NCBI RefSeq assembly: GCF_009377195.2
Contig: NZ_VJXX01000002.1
Location: forward strand, 248,001 to 312,000
Origin: Arthrobacter bussei
GTDB lineage: Bacteria > Actinomycetota > Actinomycetes > Actinomycetales > Micrococcaceae
DNA: 64,000 nt
Reading direction: 5' to 3'
Within the stretch, counting starts at the first letter, position 1, and each line of letters starts with the position of its first letter. A program made the position numbers and the translations under genes. Of the stretch, positions 30,913 to 38,911 are shown piece after piece. The notes beneath the pieces were generated by a model that did not search any database, was not told where the DNA came from, and saw only the letters and a program-made list of their open reading frames with translations.

Positions 30913-32628
30913 GTGTCCATCACGCTGCAGGACCTTCAGCACACCGCTGCTTCCACCTTCGGTTGGGACGATCTGCGGTCCGGCCAGGAGCATGCCATGG
31001 AGGCGGTCCTCGAGGACCACAGCATCCTCTGTGTCATGCCGACCGGCTCCGGCAAATCCGCCATCTACCAGGTTCCGGCCATGGCGCTGCCGGGCGTCGC
31101 CGTCGTCATCTCACCCCTCATCGCGCTGCAGCACGACCAGGCCGAGGCGATCAACGCCCATGCGGGCTCGCCGCGTGCCCGCGTCATCAACTCCGCCCTG
31201 CGGAAGCGCGAGCTCGAGGCCGCGTGGGAGGCAGCGGCCGACGACGACGAGCAGACCCGCGCCAAGTTCCTCTTCCTCGCACCGGAACAGGTGGCACGGG
31301 ACGAGGTCGCGGCGCGGCTGCGGTCTCTCGACGTCTCCCTCGTGGTCGTGGACGAGGCGCACTGCGTGTCCTCGTGGGGCCATGACTTCCGCCCCGACTA
31401 CCTGCAGCTCGGCCACCTGGTGCGGGACCTCGGTGCGCCCGTGGTCGCACTGACCGCGACCGCGTCGCGCCCCGTGCAGAAGGAGATCGTCGAACGTCTG
31501 CACCTGAAGGACCCGACGATCCTCGTCGAGGGCTTCGACCGTCCGAATCTGCACCTCGAGGTGGTGCACCACGTCGAGGACGCGGAGAAGCTCGACGCCG
31601 TCCGCAGCCAGGTGCTCGGCCTCATCGGACCGGGCCTCGTCTATGTCGCCACGAAGAAGGCGGCGGACCGGCTGGCCGCCGAACTCCAGGAAAGGGGTCG
31701 CCATGCGGACGCCTACCATGCAGGGCGGCGCAAGAAGGACCGCGAGTCGGTCCACGAAGGGTTCCTCGACGGTCGTATCGACGTCGTCGTCGCCACGACC
31801 GCCTTCGGCATGGGCATCGACAAGCCCGACGTCCGCTTCGTGGTGCACGCCGACATCTCGGACTCGCTGGACAGCTACTACCAGGAGATCGGTCGCGGCG
31901 GCCGCGACGGACTCGACGCCCGGGCCATCCTCCACTACCGGCCCGAGGATCTCTCGCTCCGTCGGTTCTTCGCCGCGAAGACCGCCAATCGCACTCAGCT
32001 GGAGGACCTATTCCGGCTCATCTCGTCGCAGGGTGGACCCGTGAAGATGAAGAGGCTGAAGGAACTGACCGGTCTCTCCTCCCGCAAGCTCGCGGGCCTG
32101 CTCAACCTCCTGACCGCCTCAGGGTGCGTGAGCGACGGAGTGAAGGGGTACCGGGCCCGGAAGATGAACGCCGGGGAGGCCGTCGACCGCGCGGTGGAGC
32201 AGGCAGCGAACCGGGAGCGGATCGACCGGTCGCGGATCGACATGGCCCGCCGCTACGCCGAGACGAAGGGGTGCCGCCGGCAGTTCCTCCTGTCCTATTT
32301 CGGCGAGGAGTTCCCGAAGACCTGCGGGGCGTGCGACAACTGCGAGCGGACCGCCGGGTCGGGCACACCGGACACGACGCAGGAGATGTACACGAACGGC
32401 ACTGCGGCGGGCAGTGCCGACGGCAGCGCGGAGGAGACCGCGCACGTCGACGAGATGCCCTTCGCCGTCGACGCCGCGGTGGAACACGTCGAATGGGGGC
32501 GGGGCTCGGTGATGGGATATGAGGACGGGATCGTCACGGTCCTGTTCGAGACGGTCGGCTACAAGACCCTCTCCCTCGAGCTCGTCGAGGAAAAGGACCT
32601 GCTGACGGGCGTGTCGGCCGCCGGTTAG
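30913..32628 (+). CDS. recQ: RecQ-family ATP-dependent DNA helicase
   Basis: 3'-5' DNA helicase for recombination and repair, 571 aa. Motifs: VMPTGSGKSAIYQ (~41-53), DEAHCVSSWGHDFRPDYL (~146-163), LTATAS, and motif VI YQEIGRGGRDG. A four-cysteine zinc site lies at about residues 453-475 (CRRQFLL...CGACDNC). There is no HRDC domain; instead a C-terminal module (about 523-571, HVEWGRGSVMGYEDGIVTVL) ends the protein. I chose GTG 30913 with GAGGAGG just upstream; GTG 30874 is an alternative. -10-like TACGCT (30879) and TACTTT (30894) lie before it. Confidence 0.92.
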   Translation: MSITLQDLQHTAASTFGWDDLRSGQEHAMEAVLEDHSILCVMPTGSGKSAIYQVPAMALPGVAVVISPLIALQHDQAEAINAHAGSPRARVINSALRKRELEAAWEAAADDDEQTRAKFLFLAPEQVARDEVAARLRSLDVSLVVVDEAHCVSSWGHDFRPDYLQLGHLVRDLGAPVVALTATASRPVQKEIVERLHLKDPTILVEGFDRPNLHLEVVHHVEDAEKLDAVRSQVLGLIGPGLVYVATKKAADRLAAELQERGRHADAYHAGRRKKDRESVHEGFLDGRIDVVVATTAFGMGIDKPDVRFVVHADISDSLDSYYQEIGRGGRDGLDARAILHYRPEDLSLRRFFAAKTANRTQLEDLFRLISSQGGPVKMKRLKELTGLSSRKLAGLLNLLTASGCVSDGVKGYRARKMNAGEAVDRAVEQAANRERIDRSRIDMARRYAETKGCRRQFLLSYFGEEFPKTCGACDNCERTAGSGTPDTTQEMYTNGTAAGSADGSAEETAHVDEMPFAVDAAVEHVEWGRGSVMGYEDGIVTVLFETVGYKTLSLELVEEKDLLTGVSAAG

Positions 32629-32778
32629 GCAGGCGGAGAACGCAAGGACCGGTCGTGGGAGAGCCCTCGAACGGACGTCCCGTTCAGGGGACGGCCAGCT
32701 CAGGGGACGATTCGTCGAGGGGACGGCCCGTCCGGAGGACCTCACGATGGGGCGCCGCCCGATGGGGCGCCCCCCTCG

Positions 32779-33117
32779 TCACCTCGGCTGGGCGGGGTTG
32801 GTCGGATCGCCCTGCGACGGCGGGTTGATGGGCGGACCGGACGTCACAGGGCTGACCGGTGACCCGCCGGCCGTACTTTCCATCTCCGGCATCGACGTGG
32901 CAGCCCCCTCGGAGAGTTCGGCACCGCGCAGCACGGCGTCGAGCCTGTGCTGCAGCACCACCTTCACCGGCAACCGGTCACCGTGTGCTTCCTCGTAGTC
33001 GATCAGCGCCTGCAGGCCACCCGCGTCGATGCCCGTGATGCGGGTGGGAAGGGTAGCGAGCGGGATGTGGTCGTAGTCGGGCAGGGGCAGCGCATCGTGG
33101 TCTGCTGATCCGGTCAC
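32779..33117 (-). CDS. Conserved actinobacterial hypothetical protein
   Basis: 112 aa, function unknown. The N-terminal two thirds carry a motif I know from small actinobacterial proteins: LPDYDHIPLATLPTRI, then LQALIDYEEAHGDRLPV and LQHRLDAVLRGA, probably two or three helices. The C-terminal third is Pro/Ser/Gly-rich and looks disordered. GTG 33117 has GAGGAG 5 nt upstream, and TAGGGT (33159-33164, minus) is a fitting -10. It stands alone between recQ and the GAF-ANTAR gene. Downstream, 32629-32778 holds short GGGGACG repeats only. Confidence 0.75.
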   Translation of the reverse strand: MTGSADHDALPLPDYDHIPLATLPTRITGIDAGGLQALIDYEEAHGDRLPVKVVLQHRLDAVLRGAELSEGAATSMPEMESTAGGSPVSPVTSGPPINPPSQGDPTNPAQPR

Positions 33118-33301
33118 GTCGACTCCTCGGGGTATCGGTAAGCATGCGTGGTGATTCCACCCTAGGGACGGCTGGTTGAGGGGTGCAAGCACCCTGCCGC
33201 CTGCCCTCCACTGGACCGGGAGCAGTCCTACCGTGTACGCGGGTCCGCTGTCTGCCCCGGATCCGGGGCGTGATCGACCATGGCCACGGGGCGGCGCTGT
33301 G

Positions 33302-33325
33302 TATCCTGATACTTTGTATCCGATC
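33302..33325. promoter_or_regulatory. AT-rich promoter/operator region before the GAF-ANTAR gene
   Basis: An unusually AT-rich stretch with possible -10 hexamers TATCCT (33302) and TACTTT (33310). It contains nested inverted repeats: GATAC-TTT-GTATC, enclosed by CTGAT...ATCAG. This suggests a regulated promoter with an operator overlapping the -10. Confidence 0.5.
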
Positions 33326-33366
33326 AGAATCACTCTGTTGCCGAGGCTGGAATCTTGACGTCACCG

Positions 33367-34068
33367 ATGGAAGAACTGACCATGGTCTTCGCCCGGCTCA
33401 AGGGTCTCCTCCTGACCGAACTGAAGGCCGGGCAGGCGGTCGAGGACCTCGCCGAGGCCGTGAAGAAATCGGTCCCGGGGTCACTCGGCGCCGGAGTCTC
33501 GCTCATCGACGATCAGGGCCGGAGGCGCAGTACGGGGTACACCGACGACGTCGTGGCCACCGCGGACGCCCTGCAGTACGAGCTGGGACAGGGTCCCTGC
33601 CTCACCGCCTGGGCGGCGGAGTCGACGGTCCAGATCGATGACCTCCAGGAGGACGATCGCTGGCCGCTCTGGCGTCAGGCCGTCGCCGGCCTCCCCCTCC
33701 GTTCCACCCTCAGCACCGCGCTCATCCACGACGGGAAGAGCATCGGCGCGCTGAAGGTGTATTCGCCCCTCGCCTCGGCCTTCTCGACGCAGGACCGCAA
33801 GCAGCTCATGCTGCTCGCCTCCCCCGCGGCCACGCTCCTCGGCAGCGCCCAGCCGGACACCGCGGCCGGTACAGCAAGCAGGGCCCTCCGCGAGGCCCTG
33901 AACACCAGGGACGTCATCCACACGGCCCGGGGCATCCTCATGGAGCGGCACGGACTCGACCCCGAAGCATCGATGAGGCGCATGCTGGACGAGGCGTCCG
34001 CCACGAGAACCGATCTGAGGACCGTCGCCCTCGCCGTGATCGACGGCACTGCCGGTAGCTCGCACTAA
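33367..34068 (+). CDS. GAF-ANTAR domain regulator (RNA-binding antiterminator)
   Basis: 233 aa. GAF sensor domain (about residues 10-160, with LGQGPCLTAW and DDRWPLWRQAV) followed by an ANTAR domain (about 175-228, REALNTRDVIHTARGILMERHGLDPEASMRRML). ANTAR domains bind paired RNA hairpins and prevent termination; GAF domains sense small ligands or redox state. ATG 33367 is chosen tentatively; TTG 33355 and ATG 33382 are possible. It is followed after 10 nt by a short hypothetical gene, probably co-transcribed. Confidence 0.87.
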   Translation: MEELTMVFARLKGLLLTELKAGQAVEDLAEAVKKSVPGSLGAGVSLIDDQGRRRSTGYTDDVVATADALQYELGQGPCLTAWAAESTVQIDDLQEDDRWPLWRQAVAGLPLRSTLSTALIHDGKSIGALKVYSPLASAFSTQDRKQLMLLASPAATLLGSAQPDTAAGTASRALREALNTRDVIHTARGILMERHGLDPEASMRRMLDEASATRTDLRTVALAVIDGTAGSSH

Positions 34069-34078
34069 GGCGAAGCCC

Positions 34079-34483
34079 GTGGAGAACCATCCAGATCACG
34101 AATATCAGCGGATCCACCTCCTCAGGGCCATCCGGCATGCCCAGATCGACGCGAGCGAACTGTGGCTGCACTACTTCGGGCTCGGCGGGGATGCCGGCGA
34201 ATACGAGGTGGAGGCCTACCTGCACGGTTCCTTCACACTTCCCCCGCTGCAGCGGGACCTGCTCGCCCACGCCGCCAACGAACTGATCGATCGGCTCCCA
34301 CCACCGCCGCGCGCCCCGTACAGCACCGACCCCTCGGCCGAGGAGGCGGACCTGCCGGAGCGGGGACCGTCCGGCCCGGAGAGGGCTGCCCCTGACGGCT
34401 CGTCACTCGACTGGCTCTTCGACGACCGGCGTGGGGACACCGAACCGGACGGCGGAGCCGACAGCAGTCCCGGCACCCCCTGA
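34079..34483 (+). CDS. Hypothetical protein co-transcribed with the GAF-ANTAR gene
   Basis: 134 aa, not recognised. Residues 1-75 look folded and helical (RIHLLRAIRHAQIDASELWLHYFGLGG, LPPLQRDLLAHAANELIDRL, broken at about residue 35); residues 76-134 are Pro/Asp/Glu-rich and likely disordered. GTG 34079 has AAGG 8 nt upstream and starts 10 nt after the GAF-ANTAR stop. Its position suggests a partner or target of that regulator (inference). Confidence 0.7.
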   Translation: MENHPDHEYQRIHLLRAIRHAQIDASELWLHYFGLGGDAGEYEVEAYLHGSFTLPPLQRDLLAHAANELIDRLPPPPRAPYSTDPSAEEADLPERGPSGPERAAPDGSSLDWLFDDRRGDTEPDGGADSSPGTP

Positions 34484-34513
34484 TGGGAGAGTCGGGCGTC
34501 CTGGGACGGGCCC

Positions 34514-34519
34514 TACGAT
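34514..34519 (+). promoter_or_regulatory. Leaderless promoter of the RlmG/RsmC-like methyltransferase (-10 TACGAT)
   Basis: TACGAT, 7-nt spacer, GTG 34527. The ATG at 34518 overlaps the hexamer itself and cannot be used if this is the -10. Confidence 0.5.
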
Positions 34520-34526
34520 GGATCGG

Positions 34527-35681
34527 GTGAGCCCCTTCGATCCCGACCTGCTGCGCCGGCGCCCCGACCTCGAAGCCCCGGAGCTCGTCGCCGTGGACGC
34601 AGCGGACCGTCTCCTGCTCGACGTCGCAGCGGAGGCACTGCGACGCACCGACGGCGCGATTGCGACGATCGGGGATTCCTACGGAGCGGTGACCCTGGGA
34701 GCCGTGGACCTGACGGGGCGGAGCGACCTTCGGTCCTTCCAGGACGGCCTGGTGCACGAAAGGGCTCTCGCCCGCAATGCCGCGGAGCAGGGGCTGCACC
34801 GCGCCTACCGCTCCTATCCCCTCTCGCCCGAACTGCTCGACGGCGTCTCGACGGTACTGCTCCGTCTGCCCCGTGCACTCGACGAGCTGGACGAGCTGGC
34901 CTGGACGATCGCTGCCCACGCACGGCCGGACGTCCAGGTGTTCGCCGCAGGCCGCCTCAAGCACATGTCCGTCTCGATGAACGCCGTCCTGGCTCGCCAC
35001 TTCGGGGCCGTCACCGCGAGCCTGGCGCGGCAGAAGTCGAGGGTCCTGGTCTCCCGGCAGCCGCTGGCCGTCCCCGCCACCGCCTTCCCCCGTCGCTCCG
35101 GGCACGACGTCGGCCTGGACCGACCGCTCGAGCTCCGCGCCTTCGGCGCCACCTTCGGCGGGGCCGCGCTCGATCCCGGCACGCGGCTGCTCCTCCCCCA
35201 CCTGCAGGGCATCTCCGTCGGCGGGCCGGTGGAAGCAGAAGTGATCGACCTCGGCTGCGGCAACGGCGCGATCTCCGCCTTTCTCGCGCTCAGCCGGCCC
35301 GACCTCCGTCTGCACGCCAGCGACCAGTCGGCGTCGGCGGTCGCCTCCACGCTGGCGACCGCTGCGGCCAACGGGGTCGCTGACCGCGTGGCGGTCAGCC
35401 GGGATGATGCCCTCTCGGCCCGGCCGGATGCCTCCGCGCGCGTAATCGTTCTCAATCCGCCGTTCCACAGCGGGAGCACGGTCCACGAGGGTATTGCACA
35501 CCGCCTCTTCGACGCGTGCGCGCGGGTACTGACGGAGGGCGGCGAGCTCTGGACGGTGTGGAACAGTCATCTCCGGTACAGGCCGGTCCTCGAGCGCACC
35601 ATCGGCCCCACACGGCAGCTCGACCGCACCAGCCGCTTCACCGTGACCGTCTCGACCAGGAGGAAGCGGCCGCACGGGTGA
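34527..35681 (+). CDS. Class I SAM-dependent methyltransferase, RlmG/RsmC-like
   Basis: 384 aa. The C-terminal half is an MTS-type methyltransferase: SAM loop VIDLGCGNGAISAFLA, LHASDQSASAV and the N-methyltransferase motif LNPPFHSG. The N-terminal half is a diverged pseudo-methyltransferase-like domain, as in RlmG and RsmC, which methylate guanine N2 in 23S or 16S rRNA. Which rRNA base is modified is not clear. I chose GTG 34527 from the promoter position (ATG 34518 would add three residues). Confidence 0.84.
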   Translation: MSPFDPDLLRRRPDLEAPELVAVDAADRLLLDVAAEALRRTDGAIATIGDSYGAVTLGAVDLTGRSDLRSFQDGLVHERALARNAAEQGLHRAYRSYPLSPELLDGVSTVLLRLPRALDELDELAWTIAAHARPDVQVFAAGRLKHMSVSMNAVLARHFGAVTASLARQKSRVLVSRQPLAVPATAFPRRSGHDVGLDRPLELRAFGATFGGAALDPGTRLLLPHLQGISVGGPVEAEVIDLGCGNGAISAFLALSRPDLRLHASDQSASAVASTLATAAANGVADRVAVSRDDALSARPDASARVIVLNPPFHSGSTVHEGIAHRLFDACARVLTEGGELWTVWNSHLRYRPVLERTIGPTRQLDRTSRFTVTVSTRRKRPHG

Positions 35682-35732
35682 TCGACGTGCTGTCTCGTTC
35701 GGACGAGTGGCCGCGTACAGCCCCGGACGCAC

Positions 35733-35765
35733 AGAAGGCCCCCATCCGATGGATGGGGGCCTTCT
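35733..35765. terminator. Bidirectional terminator between the methyltransferase gene and rpsA
   Basis: Perfect 15-bp stem (35733-35747 with 35751-35765) and a 3-nt loop, flanked by A/T on both strands, in the 105-nt convergent gap. Confidence 0.88.
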
Positions 35766-35786
35766 TGTCAGCGGTGAACCGGTGGC

Positions 35787-37259
35787 TTACGCTCCGGTCA
35801 GCTTCTCGCGGAGTGCCGCGAGTGCCTCGTCGGACGCGAGCGTCCCCGAACCGGAGTCGGTGACGACGGGCTCGGACGAGTAGCTGGTCGAGTTGGACTC
35901 GACCGGCTCGTTCGCCGCGGCGGCGTCGTCGGACGCGTGCTGGACGACCTGCTTCTTGTGGGCTTCCCAGCGGGACTGCGCCTCGGCGTACTGGGCTTCC
36001 CAGGCCGCGCGCTGCGTCTCGTAGCCCTCGAGCCATTCGTTCGACTCGGGGTCGAAGCCCTCGGGGTACTTGTAGTTGCCCTCGTCGTCGTACTCGGCGG
36101 CCATGCCGTAGAGCGCGGGATCGAACTCGGTGCTGTCGGCGTCGACGCCCTCGTTGGCCTGCTTGAGGCTGAGCGAGATGCGGCGGCGCTCCAGGTCGAT
36201 GTCGATGACCTTGACGAAGAGCTCGTCCCCGACGGAGACGACCTGCTCGGCGAGTTCCACGTGGCGAACGGCGAGCTCCGAGATGTGCACGAGGCCTTCG
36301 ATGCCGTCCTCGACGCGGACGAACGCGCCGAAGGGAACGAGCTTCGTGACCTTGCCCGGGACGACCTGGCCCAGGGCGTGCGTGCGGGCGAAGGTCTGCC
36401 AGGGATCTTCCTGCGTGGCCTTCAGCGACAGGGAGACGCGCTCGCGATCAAGATCGACCTCGAGCACCTCGACCGTGACCTCCTGGCCGACCTCGACGAC
36501 CTCGGACGGGTGGTCGATGTGCTTCCAGGACAGCTCCGAGACGTGGACGAGGCCGTCGACGCCACCGAGGTCCACGAAGGCACCGAAGTTGACGATCGAG
36601 GAGACGACGCCCGGACGGACCTGGCCCTTCTCGAGCTTGTTGAGGAACGTGGAGCGGACCTCGGACTGCGTCTGCTCGAGCCATGCACGACGCGACAGCA
36701 CGACGTTGTTGCGGTTCTTGTCGAGCTCGATGATCTTCGCTTCGATCTGCTGGCCGATGTACGGAGCCAGGTCGCGGACGCGACGCATCTCGACGAGCGA
36801 TGCGGGCAGGAAGCCGCGCAGGCCGATGTCCAGGATGAGGCCACCCTTGACCACCTCGATAACGGTACCGGTGACGACACCGTCCTCTTCCTTGACCTTC
36901 TCGATGTCGCCCCAGGCGCGCTCGTACTGAGCCCGCTTCTTGGAGAGGATCAGTCGGCCTTCTTTGTCTTCCTTGGTGAGCACCAGAGCTTCGACCTGAT
37001 CGCCCACGGAGACGACGTCCCCCGGGTCGACGTCGTGCTTGATGGACAGCTCGCGGGAAGGAATGACACCCTCGGTCTTGTAACCGATGTCGAGCAGGAC
37101 CTCGTCGCGATCGACCTTGACGACCGTACCCTCGACGAGATCTCCGTCGTTGAAGTACTTGATGGTCGCGTCGATAGCTGCGAGGAAGTCCTCAGCGGTG
37201 CCGATGTCGTTGATAGCGACCTGCGGGGCACCTTGCTTCTCGGTGGTGGTGATGGTCAT
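35787..37259 (-). CDS. rpsA: 30S ribosomal protein S1
   Basis: Helps bind and unfold mRNA on the 30S subunit. 490 aa with four S1 domains (roughly residues 35-106, 124-190, 211-279, 296-365); typical strands include GDLVEGTVVKVDRDEVLLDIGYKTEG and VVSSIVNFGAFVDLGGVDGLVHVSELSW, each broken by the usual loops. The C-terminal ~100 residues are acidic and Ser/Glu-rich, as usual for the four-domain actinobacterial form. ATG 37259, with GGAG about 10 nt upstream. The 294-nt gap before it should hold its promoter; it also has the repeat at 37370-37385. Confidence 0.96.
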   Translation of the reverse strand: MTITTTEKQGAPQVAINDIGTAEDFLAAIDATIKYFNDGDLVEGTVVKVDRDEVLLDIGYKTEGVIPSRELSIKHDVDPGDVVSVGDQVEALVLTKEDKEGRLILSKKRAQYERAWGDIEKVKEEDGVVTGTVIEVVKGGLILDIGLRGFLPASLVEMRRVRDLAPYIGQQIEAKIIELDKNRNNVVLSRRAWLEQTQSEVRSTFLNKLEKGQVRPGVVSSIVNFGAFVDLGGVDGLVHVSELSWKHIDHPSEVVEVGQEVTVEVLEVDLDRERVSLSLKATQEDPWQTFARTHALGQVVPGKVTKLVPFGAFVRVEDGIEGLVHISELAVRHVELAEQVVSVGDELFVKVIDIDLERRRISLSLKQANEGVDADSTEFDPALYGMAAEYDDEGNYKYPEGFDPESNEWLEGYETQRAAWEAQYAEAQSRWEAHKKQVVQHASDDAAAANEPVESNSTSYSSEPVVTDSGSGTLASDEALAALREKLTGA

Positions 37260-37369
37260 GTAGTTGGGACTCCGTTGTGGATGATGACGTGCTCCGGTCA
37301 TGGTGAACGCCGCGGTTCCAGCCATGCCGGGAGCGGGTTCCCCTGTCCGGATGTGGACGAAAGGGACAG

Positions 37370-37385
37370 AACCTCGAGAGGTTCG
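37370..37385. promoter_or_regulatory. Inverted repeat upstream of rpsA
   Basis: GAACCTC-GA-GAGGTTC, 7-bp arms with a 2-nt centre, about 110 nt upstream of the rpsA start. It looks like a dimeric-protein operator; the binding factor is unknown. No clear -10 was found in this gap. Confidence 0.35.
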
Positions 37386-37553
37386 ACAGTGGTAGTGCCC
37401 TGCGGAGGACATCGGTCTGCACCGGGACCCGCCAGAGCGCACTACGCGCCTGTCCAGTCTAGCCTCGGCCCCCAACACCGTCAAAGCAGCCAGGTCGCGG
37501 CGAGCCGCTCGGACGGGGCCCTGCCCGACCCGGTCCGGCGGTCACCTTCGAAG

Positions 37554-38852
37554 CTAGAAGTGCGTGATGCAGTAGGGCTCCTGTGCCAGCCCGAACAGGA
37601 CATCCAGCCGCTCGACCTCGGCCGCGCCGGCAGTGAGGCCACCGGCCGCCGCGAGGGTCGAGGCCTGGACTCCACCGAGGTAGAGCGATCCGAGGGCGTT
37701 GACCGTGAGCGTGACGTCGGCGGCGGTACCGTCGTCGACGATGTGCACCTGCGCGACGCCGTCCGTCACCGCCAGCGCGAAGGTGCCCTGTGCGAGGCCG
37801 AGATCGTCCTGCACATCGAGGACGATGCTCCCGCTGCCGCGGTAGGACCGCGCTCCGAGCGCCGCGGGGACGTCGAGCATGCGGACCCAGAGGACGTCGT
37901 CCGTGCCCTTGACGGCATAGCAGCGGCGGTCGCGCAACGCCCACGGGAGGGGGTCGTCGCGTCGGGCCTCGTCCCAGGTGACCACCTGGATGAGGTCGAG
38001 CGATCCCAGGTAGCGCCACAGTTCCAGATAAGCCGACGGGGTGCCGGCGACGAGGTCCAGGACCTTCATGGTGCGCGGCGACGTCTCCCAGCCCGCGAAG
38101 CGGTAGGTCACATAGCCCGCGGGCGTTCCCTCGGCGTCGTAGTGGACCGCCATCCGGACGGCACGGTCCTCGACAGGCCGCTCGCGTCCCCAATCGCCGG
38201 AGGCCCGCCGCGCATAGGCGTACTGTCGGCCCACGGATCCGAAGGTCGACGCCTGGAAGCCGGCGAACACCTGCCCGGCAAGGCGCACCGCGTGCTCGCG
38301 GGCCACGAGGGTCGTGGTGCCGGTGGCCGGAGCAGTCACCTCGAAGCGCTCCCGCACGTCCACCTCGATGCTCTGCGTGAACGTCGCTGCCCCGAACCCG
38401 AAGCGGCCGTAGATGGTCGCCTCCGATGCGGTGAGGATCGCGACGGGAAGGCCACGGTCCTTCGCCTCATGCAGGTCGCGCGTCATCATGGACCGCAGGA
38501 TGCCCCGGCGGCGGTGGCTCGCCCGGACGGTCACCGCCGTGATCTGGTGGACCTCGATCTGGGCCGAGCCGACGTTCAGGGGGTGGACCATGGTGCCGTA
38601 GGTGCCCACCGGATGGTCGGCCCCGAGCGCTTCGGCCGGCTGGGCGTCGTCGTGGACACCCCAGAGCACGCGCCCGTCGGCCTGGTACGCCTCGAGGAAG
38701 CGCGGGATGTCCTCAGGATCGAAGGTGCCGTCGTGGAAACCGATGCCCTCGGCGTTCAGCCAGGTCGCGAAACGTCCCGTCGTCGAGGCGTCCTCGTCGG
38801 GATCGGGGGTGAAGATGCGGGTCTCGAGGGCAGGTGTCGTGTCATGGCTCAC
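37554..38852 (-). CDS. eis: Eis-type GNAT acetyltransferase
   Basis: 432 aa with the Eis architecture: N-terminal GNAT domain (acetyl-CoA loop VRASHRRRGILRSMM, then EATIYGRFGFG), a second GNAT-like domain, and a C-terminal sterol-carrier-like domain ending in a free Phe carboxylate (CITHF) that acts as catalytic base in Mycobacterium Eis. Such enzymes acetylate several amines of aminoglycosides and other amines; the natural substrate is unknown. I chose GTG 38852 because it lies 7 nt after TAGGGT (38860-38865, minus), i.e. leaderless; the in-frame GTG at 38861 overlaps that -10. Confidence 0.87.
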   Translation of the reverse strand: MSHDTTPALETRIFTPDPDEDASTTGRFATWLNAEGIGFHDGTFDPEDIPRFLEAYQADGRVLWGVHDDAQPAEALGADHPVGTYGTMVHPLNVGSAQIEVHQITAVTVRASHRRRGILRSMMTRDLHEAKDRGLPVAILTASEATIYGRFGFGAATFTQSIEVDVRERFEVTAPATGTTTLVAREHAVRLAGQVFAGFQASTFGSVGRQYAYARRASGDWGRERPVEDRAVRMAVHYDAEGTPAGYVTYRFAGWETSPRTMKVLDLVAGTPSAYLELWRYLGSLDLIQVVTWDEARRDDPLPWALRDRRCYAVKGTDDVLWVRMLDVPAALGARSYRGSGSIVLDVQDDLGLAQGTFALAVTDGVAQVHIVDDGTAADVTLTVNALGSLYLGGVQASTLAAAGGLTAGAAEVERLDVLFGLAQEPYCITHF

Positions 38853-38859
38853 GAGGACC

Positions 38860-38865
38860 ACCCTA
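38860..38865 (-). promoter_or_regulatory. Leaderless promoter of the Eis-type gene (-10 TAGGGT)
   Basis: TAGGGT, spacer GGTCCTC, GTG 38852; no ribosome-binding site. Confidence 0.6.
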
Positions 38866-38911
38866 GCCCGGCGACCGCGTCCCGGTCCCTCGTCGGCGCC
38901 TCCGTCCGCTC

